NCBI GenBank assembly: GCA_030068145.1
Contig: JAPJBO010000660.1
Location: 62,001 to 126,000 of the forward strand
Length of the DNA: 64,000 bases
DNA from: Diplonema papillatum
Lineage: Eukaryota; Euglenozoa; Diplonemea; Diplonemida; Diplonemidae
Direction of reading: 5' to 3'
This document shows, one piece after another, positions 11,260-22,010 of this stretch. The first letter of the stretch is position 1. Each line of letters starts with the position of its first letter. A program made the position numbers and the translations under genes. A model generated the notes under the pieces. That model searched no databases. It was not told the origin of the DNA and saw nothing but the letters and a program-made list of their open reading frames with translations.

Positions 11260-11410
11260 GATGCTCGCGAATTAACTTGAATTAACTATGCTATTGATGC
11301 TTGCAATTGTTCTCCTTGAATGAGGAATGCCTAGCAGCGCAAGTCATCAGCTTGCACTGACTACGTCCCTGTTGTACACACCGCCCGTCGTTGCTACTGA
11401 TTGGCTGTGG
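11260..11410 (+). pseudogene. 18S rRNA 3'-end fragment
   Basis: The stretch GAGGAATGCCTAG, CGCAAGTCATCAGCTTGC, TACGTCCCTG and TGTACACACCGCCCGTCGTT follows the universally conserved 3' domain of eukaryotic small-subunit rRNA in order and spacing. Relative to the usual CCCTGCCCTTTGTACAC, four bases are missing between CCCTG and TTGTAC. The expected downstream helix-44 end and the AAGTCGTAACAAGG block are absent, and no ITS or large-subunit sequence follows. I therefore read it as a truncated, decaying copy and not a working rRNA gene. Confidence 0.85.
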
Positions 11411-12201
11411 GATAGAGCTTGGGAGAGGGATGCTCATTCTTGGCAACAAGTTCCGCGCCCGAATCCAAGCAATGTTCGCCATGTTCAACGCGGCAAACGA
11501 ACCGAGAAGTTCAAAACTCGGTCTCCATCTGAATGTACCGTACCGCTCGCATGCTGCTTGCTTCAGAGCCGGGGGGGAAAATGTGGGCATTGAGACGGAA
11601 TTCGGAGTATTGAAACGTGAAGCTACTACCCTGACAATAAACACGAAAAACAAAGCGATTTTATTTCCCTTCTCTGGGCCCGCTAGCAGCGACGGACCTC
11701 GCTTCGCGCCAGCACGAGGGGAGAACTTGGAGATACAGCGAGAGAAGAAAAACAGAGGGTTGGATGGAGAGGACGCAGGCGTGCGTCGGGGCCCGTGAAG
11801 AAGCACCGGCCACCTTGCAAGATGAGAATACCTGCCCTGGAAAGAAGCACCCTTTTACTCGCGGGGGTAAGCACCCTTGCGGGGGAGCTCTTCCGTGTGC
11901 CTCCATGCGGAAGGACACTGGACCTTTTAAGAAGGCCGCGAGAGTCGGCTGAGCCGGGAGCTACCGGAGAAGGTGTGTATGTGCTTATGTATTACAGCCT
12001 GGTTCGATTGCGGGATAATAAAACCTCGGGGATAAAAGACTGCGTGTTTTTCCCGTTCAAACAAAATTTTTCTTTACAAACAAGTAATGCCGCAAGGCCC
12101 CAATTTTTCTCCCGCGTACGGTGTGCCGCCTTCGCCCCTGTCTTCGAGACAGGATTTTCCTGTGCCCCCGTAGGGCAATGGTGGGTGCGCACGGAGTGCC
12201 G
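11411..12201. other. No gene; one dispersed repeat inside
   Basis: Beyond the inverted repeat at 11655-11915, no gene is recognised. Open frames on both strands at 11291-11806 overlap the rRNA fragment and are chance. Confidence 0.5.
11655..11915 (-). repeat. Inverted copy of the 5786-6000 repeat
   Basis: Read on the minus strand it starts GCATGGAGGCACACGGAAGA, passes CGCGAGTAAAAGGGTGC and ends GAAGGGAAATAAAA, as at 5786-6000. The AATAAA end is conserved between the two copies. Confidence 0.65.
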
Positions 12202-12316
12202 TTTCTTGTGTTAACAATGCATTGTTGGTACTAAGAATGAGTAGTTGGCAGCGTACTACATGAAACTTACCAAAGCAGGCGAGTTCCGCTAGTGCGCACA
12301 AGCAAAAGAAAGCGCC
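12202..12316 (+). repeat. Repeat A, type 1
   Basis: GTGTTAACAATGCATTG, GTAGTTGGCAGCGTACTAC, CTTACCAAAGCAGGCGAG and GCGCACAAGCAAAAGAAAGC in the family order. It abuts a repeat B element whose leader starts about 16 bp further on. Confidence 0.8.
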
Positions 12317-12332
12317 GTGCTATTTTTGTTTT

Positions 12333-12536
12333 TTGTACAAGCACCCGCTTTGTTGGAAATGCTTGAGGAGACTGCCAGTTGCGATAGATCAAAGGAGGTA
12401 AATGTGCTGTAGCCCACACGAAACACAGGTAAATCTGGGTTTAGTGGCGGGCGTAAGCGTTCAACAAAAAAGACCCACTTTGTTGTTGTCCTCCAGCCTC
12501 CTTCGAAATGAGCACAAGGCAGTCCCTCGAGTATTC
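12333..12536 (+). mobile_element. Repeat B, MITE-like element
   Basis: Leader ACAAGCACCCGCTTTGTTGG, left terminal repeat GAAATGCTTGAGGAGACTGC and right terminal repeat GGCAGTCCCTCGAGTATT. Internal landmarks match the other copies. No transposase. Confidence 0.85.
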
Positions 12537-12588
12537 TTTTTTGAAAATCGGTGCAAAAAGCGTGCGCACCCATCACTGTCGTAGGTGG

Positions 12589-12760
12589 GTGGTCCTGGCT
12601 GTGGCGAGCTACGAACAGCCGCCTTGACCCACCAGACTCACACCGCAGTTTTGCCTAGGTCCCGTGCTGAAGATGGTCCGCCGTATGTGCCAGTCCGTGG
12701 TTTAAAGGATCGAGTGCGGTGTCGAGCACACATCCCATTCCAAGCACGCTCTTGCAACTC
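12589..12760 (+). repeat. Repeat D, diverged copy
   Basis: GTGGTCCTGGCTGTGGCGAG, ACGAACAGCCGCC, CAGACTCACACCGC and ATTCCAAGCACGCTCTTGCA in the order of the better copies at 17040 and 52103. The CPVC reading frame seen in those copies is frameshifted here. Confidence 0.8.
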
Positions 12761-13403
12761 CCCCCGTCCCCTGGATGCCATCGTCCGCGCATTCTTATCC
12801 AGTCCAGTTTCCTGCGCCTTTTATACAACCCAATGGAAACGAATCCAGTTTTTTTGTTTGCGTGTTAAATGAGGTTTTCCTGTACCATTCGTGTCCACAT
12901 CTCTTCCCGCATCCGAGGGCACCACGAGTCCTGGACGACATAGGCAGAAATATGTTTAGGGTTCCATCTCCAGAGGCTAGCGGCTTTCCGACAAAAGAGT
13001 TGACGAAGGTCGCTCGGAGACTGTAAAATCCCAGACTCTCATGGATACTGAGCCAATTCACCTCCCCCTGAAACGCGACCTGAGCTCGATTTCCGCGGCG
13101 CTTACACTTGCTTTCGCTCGATTTTTTGCTCGTTTCCTCTACGAAACTCGATAAATATACGAAGCACCAAGCGCGCGCCTGAGCACGACGATCAAGACGA
13201 GCTGAAGAGGCGAAGCCCATGACACATCGCGTGCAGATTATCGCCCCCAGATTCTTTGCATTCTAACCCAAACCTACAAGGCTCGACAACAATCCACCGG
13301 GCAGGGGGGTGATTGGCTCAATACTTTCACTCTTACACCTACGTGGGTGGCAGCGACGTGTGGGGCTGCGGGTACGTTTTCCCCTGCCCCCCGCGGTAGT
13401 TCG
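12761..13403. other. No firm gene; weak coding-like patch
   Basis: An open plus-strand frame at about 12846-13025 ends at a stop and has mildly protein-like composition, without a recognisable domain. 13078-13285 is a diverged copy of the CTCGATT repeat at 1378-1500. Confidence 0.4.
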
Positions 13404-13654
13404 CCCCCCCCCCCCCCCCCCCCCCCCCAGTGCTGATGCTAAGGCCCCTAAACTCGGCATCGTTGTCAGCCGGACGGCAACGAGGGGTGGGTGGGTACCG
13501 AGCAGCGACCAAGAATAAAAAAAATTTTTTTTGGCCCAAATCCTCCCAAAAAAGCACTCGAAAAAAAAAGTTTTTTACCCACTTTTTCCACCATTTCACC
13601 TTGGAGAATTTAGCTAAGGTGGGTCCCACAGTAGGTCCACAGTGGGTTGCACCA

Positions 13655-13679
<25 letters not shown>

Positions 13680-13685
<6 letters not shown>

Positions 13686-14888
13686 TCAAAAGGTCTTTTT
13701 TTGCGTCAAAATGGTGACATTTTCAGCCTGTAGACTTAACGGCAGTTTAAGCCTAAAAAAACATGCAACCCGCCTCAGAAATGCCCGGAACCGTGTTTTT
13801 GGGGGAAGTTTCATGGAAAATGGCCCAGGGGGGGGTGTATTAGTTGATGGTTTTAGGGTGGACACCGTTTGGTACCGGCTAGCAGCCTGTGGGTGTGCTT
13901 CACTGTTCATACCATGCAAAGATGAGACTACAATCACGTACAGGCAGCCACAAATGGAAGCAACAAAAGGGCGAACGACACCCAGGAGGAAGGCAGCTAT
14001 GAACGTTGCTCGTCTGGATGGCTTAACAACGTCCCAAAAGGTTCTCTGGGTCTTGCGCAAGCTGAGGTGCTGTTGACACCGCAGGCAGCAGCTCTTCCCC
14101 GAACTTCTGCTAGAGCGATATTCACAAAGTTCGATGTCTTTCCGAGAAAAACAATGAGATGCTATCATCCGTAGTGGGATTTTCCAGATTCCAACGTTTT
14201 TGTTGAAGGGATGCACGCGACAGTGTCGTTTATTCAAGTTCGCCTTTCGTACACCACCCGAAAGGGTCGCATTGCACACGCACGGAAGACAATACTGGTC
14301 ACCGGGGTGTATCTCTGGTACCTAACCCCAACGCACGTTGAGCTTGAACAAAAATAGAAAACTGGACTTGAACGAAAAGGTTCGGCGGTGGATTTATAGG
14401 ACTGCCACGACATAGCAGCTCAGGGCAGGGTATCTGCAGCTTGCGGTAGCACGCTACACGACACAGGCCACTACGAAAGCTGGCGCTGACGTCAAGGACT
14501 CGAGGGGGCGGCACGTTACGAAGCCGTACCTCATTGAGTCGCTTGTCGGTGCCTCCTACGAAGCCCCACCATCCCCAACTCTCAGGAAAGTCTTTTGAGT
14601 AAAAACACATAGGTTTGGGCAGTGTTGTTTTCCTTCTTCGGTTCATGCTGTCACTATTTTTGGGGTTGTCACCTAAAAAGAAGAACACCGGTACCAAACG
14701 GTGTCCACCCTGAGTCCAAAAATTGGGCACTCGTAAAAAGGCCTTTTCGGGGCACTTCAGCAGCCAAAAAGCATGTTTTAGGCATTTCTATACGGTTCTG
14801 GGGTGGTCTACCAAATTGTATTGCCTCTTAGGTGCCCCTATGTGGTTCCCAAAAAAATGACCTATTTTGACAGCTTTTGACCCCCCCT
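13680..14888. mobile_element. Inner element 1 with about 200-bp inverted ends
   Basis: The left end GGGGGTCAAAAGG, GTCAAAATGGTGACATTTTC and GGTGGACACCGTTTGGTACC (to 13885) is mirrored at 14686-14888 (GGTACCAAACGGTGTCCACC, GCATGTTTTAGGCATTTCT, CTTTTGACCCCCCC). The arms are diverged but collinear. The open minus-strand frame at 13686-14279 crosses an arm and matches nothing I know. Confidence 0.65.
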
Positions 14889-16205
14889 AGGGCTATGTAG
14901 GATGGAAACGTTGGAAACGTTTCCGTTTCCGTTTCCGTTTCCGTTTCCTTCTTTTTGGCGGTGGATGGAAACGCCGTTTCTTTTCAAAAGAAACGGCTGG
15001 TATGCCACTAGTATACTGGCTGAAGGTCCGACCGGAAATGTGTGTCGAACGGCGGACCCCGCAATCCAGTGGGAAACCATGGACAAGGTGGCTCCGAAAA
15101 AGAGGGAGGAAAGAAGCATAAGAGTTGCGACCGCGTGGAGCAGACGCAACCACACGCATCCGGTTGTGATGACTTTGAGGTCTGCAGCTCTTTATACCAA
15201 TGGCTGTTGTAGCGACGATGCTCTGTTATGCGAGGCCGTTGGCCAACGCGCTGAAGACGATCGGGAAAGCACATCCGCTTCCAATAATAGGCTATACAGA
15301 TACGGTCGTTCAGGACAGCGGGAGCACCGCCGCGCCACAGGCTACAAGACCGGGGTTTTTCGGCGGCGTAAGACAAAGAGGGAGTGCAATCAGCATCAGG
15401 AGGTGAGAAGGGCACACGTATGCCGGGGCAATGTTGAACCCGCCAGAAAAGCGATGGCCACGCAGTAACGTGTGCGCTAAACATCGCTTGCCACAGTGCA
15501 CCTTGCATACGACGACGGGTGGCAACCGTCACCGGAAGGGGCACCATCGGGCGGTGTTGTCGGAGCATAGACAGCGACGGCAGGAAGAACCCCACCGACA
15601 ATGCAGAAGAGGACGGCAGATTCAAAAAGCCCCACTCGGCACGGCTGCCGATACAAGTAAACATGAGAACGTGGGTTGGAAGCAGCAGAGGACGAAGTGG
15701 TAGGCACAGAAGAGTGGAATCTGGTGTCAGAAAACCTCAGCATCCGCATGTGACGACATTCTGCATCATTAGCTTGTGGTTACCTATTTGCTCGTGTCAG
15801 ATCGCCGATGAAAGAAAGCGGTGAGCATCAGCGACTGCTCTGCACAAACGAGACCGCGACGACACACAAGAAGGGGCCGAGCCAAGTCGAAGAACAGCCC
15901 AGGAAGGGCCCTGAAGAGTCAGAGAGCCCGCCAGAAGACGGAGGAAGAGAAGTGCCAGCTAGTAGATCAAAAGAAGAAGGTGATCCCGCCCTCTGAAAGG
16001 AAAGCCAAAATTTGGCTGGAAACGGACACCTGACGGACACACAGAAGGACCCGCGAAGTGGTATCCTATAGGACCCCTCAGCATGACCTTCCGGCGTTTC
16101 TTTTAAAAGAAACGGAAACGTTTCCGTTTCCGTTTCCGTTTCCATATTTCGAAAAAAACTAAAAGAAACGGCGTTTCCATCCAACTTAGCCCTAGGGGGG
16201 GGGGG
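14882..16205. mobile_element. Inner element 2 with TTTCCG-repeat arms
   Basis: The left end CCCCCCTAGGGCTATG, GGATGGAAACG and tandem TTTCCG words (14882-15000) is mirrored at 16085-16205 by TTCCG tandems, CGTTTCCATCC and TAGCCCTAGGGGGG. The interior, 15000-16080, has open frames on both strands but no recognisable protein. Confidence 0.65.
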
Positions 16206-16207
16206 GG

Positions 16208-16770
16208 CGAAATTATTGGAAAATTTGGCCAAGATGGCCAAAATCTGGAAAATTTGGCCAAAATGGCCAAAATCTGGCAAAAATGGCCAAAATCTGGAAA
16301 ATTTGGCAAAAAAATGGCCAAAATCTGAAAAGTATGGAAATTGTGGGAAACTGTGGTAACTCCTGCAAAAACAGCCAAAAGTGAACGAAAATAGTTTCGA
16401 ACCTTCCAAAAGTAAACGAACCGATTCCAAAACTAGTTTCGAACCTTCCAAAAGTAAACGAACCGATTCCAAAACTAGTTTCGAACCTTCCAAAAGTAAA
16501 CGAAGCACTTCCAAAACTAGAAACGAACCGATTACAAAAGTAAAAGAACCGGTTCCAAAAGTAAACGAGCCACCCAAAACTAGAAACGAACATTCCAAAA
16601 CTAGTTTCGAACGTTCCAAAAGTAAACGAAGCACTCCCCAAGCTAAATCAGCCTAAAAAGAGCCCAGAAACGAACCGATTCCAAAACTAGTTTCGAACCT
16701 TCCAAAACTAGAAACGAACTCTCCAAAACTAGAAACGAACCAAGAAGCGAACCGATTCCAAAAGTTAACG
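16208..16770 (+). repeat. Two adjacent minisatellites
   Basis: 16208-16370 repeats TGGCCAAAATCTGGAAAATT-type words. 16381-16770 repeats a roughly 42-bp unit containing CGAACCTTCCAAAAGTAAAC and CGATTCCAAAACTAG. Both are degenerate and open in several frames only because they are periodic. Confidence 0.85.
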
Positions 16771-16867
16771 AAGCGGACCCGGGGGGGGGGGGGGGGGGGG
16801 GGCGGGGGGGGTACCCACCCCCACCCAGGGTTAGCAACTTCGTTTTGGGTCTCAGGCTTAGTATCAG

Positions 16868-16902
<35 letters not shown>

Positions 16903-16999
16903 TGTAAAAAGAAGACAAGTCAGTGCTGCCTAGCGAGTCGCAGTCACAATCAGGGTGAGTGCCCTGAGTTTTTTAACTGATTGCTCAGACGCGGTTGCA

Positions 17000-17236
17000 G
17001 GGGTCTTCTCCCCGTGACGGATTCGCCTGTGCTCTAGGGGTGGTCCTGGCTGTGATGAGCTACGAACAGCCGCCTGACAAACCAGACTCACACCGCTGTC
17101 CTGTCTGCAGACACTCAGGTTCCGCGCTGATGATGGTCCGCCTTATGTGTCCGTGGCTTAAAGGACCGAAACACGGCGCAGACGGGACCAGTGCGGTGTT
17201 GAGCACTACCCAATTCCAAGCACGTTCTTGCAATCC
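17000..17236 (+). repeat. Repeat D, long copy with open CPVC frame
   Basis: Starts near GGATTCGCCTGTGCTCTAGG, then GTCCTGGCTGTGATGAGC, and ends CAAGCACGTTCTTGCAA. In one plus-strand frame it encodes KPDSHRCPVCRHSGSALMM followed by RLMCPWLKGPKHG. The same peptide, slightly changed, is encoded at 31395-31552 (minus) and in part at 52103-52296. The CxxC looks like half of a zinc site, but no complete domain can be named. Confidence 0.8.
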
Positions 17237-18356
17237 CCCCCCAGCTTGCCCTTCCAAGCCGGCTAACCGGGGGACGAATACATGCCTGCCACGGGCCCTT
17301 CGATACGTCCAGAACTGCCTCTCTCCTCTTGTTCGTGAACTTTCCTTGAGCATTTTCTCTCTCTCTCTCTCTCTGGTTTCTTCCTTCGGGGCCACTGGAT
17401 CCGCCTTCCCTTCTGCCCCGCTTGTTCTTCCTTTCGTACGCTGACAATCTGCCAGGACGGAGACCCGCACCTTTCTTGCGCTTGTGGGTTGTCCTATGTC
17501 TGAGGTGTGAGAGAGCCCGACTTGGTTCGCGCGGGCAAGCACCAGGGACGGCCTTCTGTCGGGGCCTGGGGAAGGAAAATCGCCGAAAATACTGAAGCAG
17601 GCCACTTGGTTGGCCACTTGGTTGGCATGGGCCTGCCGAGACGCCCAGTCACTGTAGGGAGCCTCCACAAGTTGCAAGAAACGTCGCGATGTCCAGAAGG
17701 ACAGGCAGCAGCTATCACAGATGGAGCAACGACTGGAGCAAAGCCTTTGTTCGGGGAAGGATCCTGCACGCAGTCAGAAGCAACCCAGCCACAGCACAAA
17801 TGCCTCAGCCAGCCGAGAGATAACCGAATAGCTATCGACGGCATTTTGCACGAACCTTGGTCCGTTCAACCCAGATGGGTCACGCCAGGAACTCTTTCCT
17901 TACGCCATTCTGACGAAGCTGGTCCAGTGACTGGGGAGGAGCGGTTGCGACTCGGCCGTATCCAGGCTGTAGGTAAGCTCCAATGTGCAGGTCGTGGCTA
18001 CCGGGAAGACGAACACTAGTAAAAAAAGCCACACGCCTGACAAACCAGGGGATTAGTTTCCGTTGCAGATTTAGACCGACGGTCTAAATCTGCAAACCGG
18101 ACTTGGCCAGTGATTTATATATGGGTCTGGGGCTCGGGGCCACCCCGAGCGCGAAAAAAAAAAATTGACTTAATTTTGGGCTGGGGGTTGGGGTAAGGCC
18201 GGGTCACTACCAACCGGGATCAGCGGGGGTGAGGGACGAAGCCATGGCGAAAGCCATGGCGAAAACCATGGCGAAGCCATGGGGGCAGGAAGAGTAAAAC
18301 GGAGGCGGGGAAAGAGGAGGCAGGAGGGCCAGGGGCGGAGGTGGTGGGAGGCGAGA
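17237..18356. other. No gene; open frame 17507-18019 unrecognised
   Basis: A (CT)n run lies at 17356-17373. The 170-codon plus-strand frame at 17507-18019 has no known motif, and the opposite strand is open over much of the same span, so I give it little weight. 18055-18085 holds a small hairpin (TTTAGACCGACGGTCTAAA). Confidence 0.45.
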
Positions 18357-19870
18357 CGTTGACTACCAAGTCTAATTAAATTTGGGATCGGAAATTGAAC
18401 GTTGACTACCAATTCTAATTAAATTTGGATTCAAAATCGAACGTTGACTACCAATTCTAATTAAATTTGGGATCTGAAATTGGACGTTGACTACCAATTC
18501 TAATTAAATTTGGGATCGGAAATTGGACGTTGACTACCAATTCTAATTAAATTTGGGATCGGAAGTTGGACGTTGACTACCAATTCTAATTAAATTTGGA
18601 TTCAAAATTGAACGTTGACTACCAATTCTAATTAAATTTGGGATCGGAAATTGGACGTTGACTACCAATTCTAATTAAATTTGGGATCGGAAATTGAACG
18701 TTGACTACCAATTCTAATTAAATTTGGATTCAAAATCGAACGTTGACTACCAATTGACGTTGACTACCAATTCTAATTAAATTTGGGATCGGAAATTGGA
18801 CGTTGACTACCAATTCTAATGAAATTTGGATTCAAAATTGAAGTGGGATCGGAAATTGGACGTTGACTACCAATTCTAATTAAATTTGGATTCAAAATTG
18901 AACGTTGACTACCAATTCTAATTAAATTTGGGATCGGAAATTGGACGTTGACTACCAATTCTAATTAAATTTGGATTCAAAATTGAACGTTGACTACCAA
19001 TTCTAATTAAATTTGGATCGGAAATTGGACGTTGACTACCAATTCTAATTAAATTTGAGATCGGAAATTGGACGTTGACTACCAATTCTAATTGAAATTT
19101 GGATTCAAAATTGAACGTTGACTACCAATTCTAATTAAATTTGAGATCGGAAATTGGACGTTGACTACCAATTCTAATTAAATTTGGATTCAAAATTGGA
19201 CGTTGACTACCAATTCTAATTAAATTTGGGATCGGAAATTGAGCGTTGACTACCAATTCTAATTAAATTTGGGATCGGAAATTGAACGTTGACTACCAAT
19301 TCTAATTAAATTTGGATCCGACAATAGACGTTGACTACCACTTCTAATTAAATTTGGGATCCGACATACTACCAATTCTAATTAAATTCAGAATCGGAAG
19401 TTGGACGTTGACTACCAATTCTAATTAAATTTGGATCCGAATTTGGACGTTGACTACCACTTCTAATTAAATTTTGGATACGACATCAGACGTTGACTAC
19501 GGATTGTAATTAAATTTGGAATCCGAAACTGGACGTTGACTACCAATTGTAATTAAATTTGGGATCCGAAACTGGACGTTGCCTAGCAATTCTAATTAAA
19601 TTTTGGATTTGGCATCAGACGTTGACTACCAAGTCTAATTGGTTGTGGATCCGAACCTAGACGTTGACTACCAATTTTAATTAAATTTGGAGCCAAACCT
19701 GAACGTTGACTACCAATTCTATTTAAATTTGGAATCGGAAATTGGACGTTGACTACCAATTCTAATTAAATTCAGGATCGGAAATTGGACGTTGAGTACC
19801 GATTCTAATTAGATTTGGGGTTCGGCATCAGACGTTGACTACCGGTTCTAACTGAATTTGGATTCAATAC
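18357..19870 (+). repeat. 43-bp tandem array, about 35 units
   Basis: The unit is GTTGACTACCAATTCTAATT followed by AAATTTGGGATCGGAAATTG and GAC. A 42-bp variant carries GGATTCAAAATTGAAC. Units are well conserved at the left and increasingly mutated toward the right. A stray fragment lies at 20032-20060. It is AT-rich and non-coding. Confidence 0.95.
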
Positions 19871-21934
19871 TAGGAGTTGACCGGCGCGGAAATTCTTCGC
19901 TGTACCGTACCGTGCGCTGGGGGGCGCTGCCCCCCAGACCCCCCCTGTCTTACAAATTAGCTTAACCATTTCGTCTGATTCTTGTTCCAACACTGGGTTG
20001 GGCTGGGCTGCCCTGGTAGTGCTTGCCTCTTGACTACCAATTCTAATTAATTTTGGATCCACCGCAGGACCCCGAGGGCGAAAAAGACTTTTCTGCAGAG
20101 GAGGAAAAGCTATATAAATCCCTGGACTTGGCCGGGAAAAAAAAAAAAAATGTTCAAAAAACGGTGTCCAAAGTAAATATAGGCGGGGGGTGTGGTGTTT
20201 GTAGCGGAAGGCTGCTGAGCCTCCGCTGCTGAGACCCAGCCGCTGCCGTTCAATTGTGTTCAGCTTCGGGTCGGCAGGTTGCAGCTGCCACTGTGCTTCA
20301 TTACCAGATCAAGGTCCTGTTTATCAGTTGAGTATCCCACACGAGCTAAGAGTTGCCCGTATATGATAAAGGGGGGCGGAGTTATTTTTGCCCAAATTTT
20401 CCGTCGCGCCTTCGGCGCGATGTTGCTAAAAATAACGCTAAAAATGTTGTTGTAAGCACGGCGGCGCACACCAAAACCGTGGACCTATTATCATAGGAAT
20501 CATAGGAAAATAGGTCCCCAGGTCCACCCCCCTTCAGCTGCCTGATGAGACTGTCTGTTTACGATTTTGACTGTTTTTGGAGCGCGTCCCCGTATGGCAC
20601 CCAACCCCACAGGGAACCCAGAAGCATTCAGAAACCCCCGAAACGCTTGATCCAGATGGAAGCCTTCAAACTAAGACCCTGCTGACAAACTTCGAAATAA
20701 AAAAAAATAAGGTCCTGGCAGGAAATAAAGGCTTTTAGGGTAGGCGTTTTTTTTTTTTTTGGCCCATGTCCGTCGGCCCACAGAAATTTACGCGCGCGCG
20801 CGCAAAAAAAAACTTTTCAGAAAAAAAAAACTTTTACCACAAGACTTTCTGCTACTGGATGTCACACCATATGTGCCGGCTATACTACTGGCCAGTCCGC
20901 TGTTGGCACTTTTGTGCCCGTTGTTGGTAGAATTTCTGGACGATGAGCTCAAAGGTGAGTGTGAAGATGAACTTGATGTGTCCGAGGGGTTGCGGTGGCA
21001 GTCTAGAGTTCAACAGTCCTGAACGCCGCGCGGGGTGCGTTTCGACAAAACCTTCCATAGTCGGAGGCTGCAGATGATAGACGATGCCACAGGAGAAAAA
21101 ACACTCGGGTTTGAACTCGAGATCGCGGTTCGCTGGGTACGCTGCGAACAATAAAGCAGTGACCCAGAGGACTGTCGATTGCGCGGGTGTCCGTCAATCT
21201 CTTATCTCTCTTCTGACATGCCCCATTGCGATGTCACGGTCCTACCGAACCACCGTGCGAGAGCCTACTGACGGCTGGTCGGTGGCATTTCCATCGGCGA
21301 GAATAAGCGCCAGCTACCCGCAGATAGGATGGTGAACTTCAACTTCCGCTTTCCTCCACCTTGTGCAAGGATGGTTGCTCTCGCGGCTTCTGCGGCGGTC
21401 TGCTGTTGAAACCCCCAAAGGCGGACGTCGACACCGTCACTTCGGGTGTAGTGGCTTTGTCAATATTACCCGAGTACACAAAGATGCCCTGCTTGGTGTA
21501 AACGGAGTTTGTCGGTACTCTGCCGACCCTCCTGTCAGCAAGCTTTAGCCAGCGGCCACCTTCTGATGCGTAGCAAACGGCGCCGGACTCACAAGATGTA
21601 CCTCACCCATCGAAAGAGACCATTGATGTCTCGACATCCGCACGCAGGGCAGGTGCTTCTAGCACACGGCAATTGGTTAGACGCCGTGTGCAACGAAGGC
21701 AGTTATGCTCAGGGATGTGCGGTCTACTGGGAGGGCCCAAATACAATAGGTACCCAAATACAATATTATTTCGGAATACAATAGGTACGCTGAAATGGGG
21801 GTTTCGTTGAGCATTGTTTCGGAATACAATATTCGATCGTTTTTTTTTCAGGCCAAAATCACGAATTCTCGTAAACGATCGTTTCCAATCCGTGTATTAC
21901 TAGGCAAAAACCTTAGAACCTTGGAAGGGTGTAC
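19871..21934. other. No firm gene; GC hairpin and weak patches
   Basis: 19902-19947 is the third GTACCGTACCGT hairpin repeat. The frame at 20759-21022 encodes a hydrophobic patch (LLASPLLALLCPLLVEFLDD) followed by AAAGGTGAGT, which resembles a splice donor at about 20954. No family is recognised. The minus strand at about 21365-21500 also reads without stops in a protein-like way, but I cannot identify it. Confidence 0.4.
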
Positions 21935-22010
21935 TGTCCCGAGGAAGTTTTTCTTTTTTTGCCCGAGGGGCCCCGGGGGGCCGAGGGCAAAAAAAACTTC
22001 CGAGGGACAA
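21935..22010. repeat. Long palindrome
   Basis: TGTCCCGAGGAAGTTTTTCT then TTTTTTGCCCGAGGG is mirrored by CCGAGGGCAAAAAAAACTTC then CGAGGGACA around a GGCCCCGGGG centre. The arms are about 33 bp. The motif CCGAGGGAC is repeated once more at 22020, and a poly-T follows. Confidence 0.85.

Larger units (their letters stand above)
13404..16901. mobile_element. Composite of nested inverted repeats with poly-G/C
   Basis: The outer arms are inverted: a run of 25 C followed by CAGTGCTGATGCTAAG and GGTGGGTGGGTACC (13404-13497), against the inverse at about 16781-16901 (poly-G, GGGTACCCACC, CTTAGTATCAGCACTG, run of 29 C). Two further inverted pairs sit inside and share a boundary near 14885. No transposase is recognised. 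This could be one large foldback element or successive insertions into G/C runs. Confidence 0.6.

Noticed and set aside
13686..14279. 197-codon open frame on the minus strand as a possible transposase
   Set aside because: It crosses one of the inverted arms; no DDE, RT or other catalytic motif is seen.
15008..15664. 218-codon open frame inside inner element 2
   Set aside because: Both strands are open here, residues are Ser/Cys/Arg-rich in the way of out-of-frame translation, and nothing matches a known family.
15828..16634. 268-codon minus-strand frame rich in LLLEGSKLVLES
   Set aside because: It is the translation of a 42-bp minisatellite.
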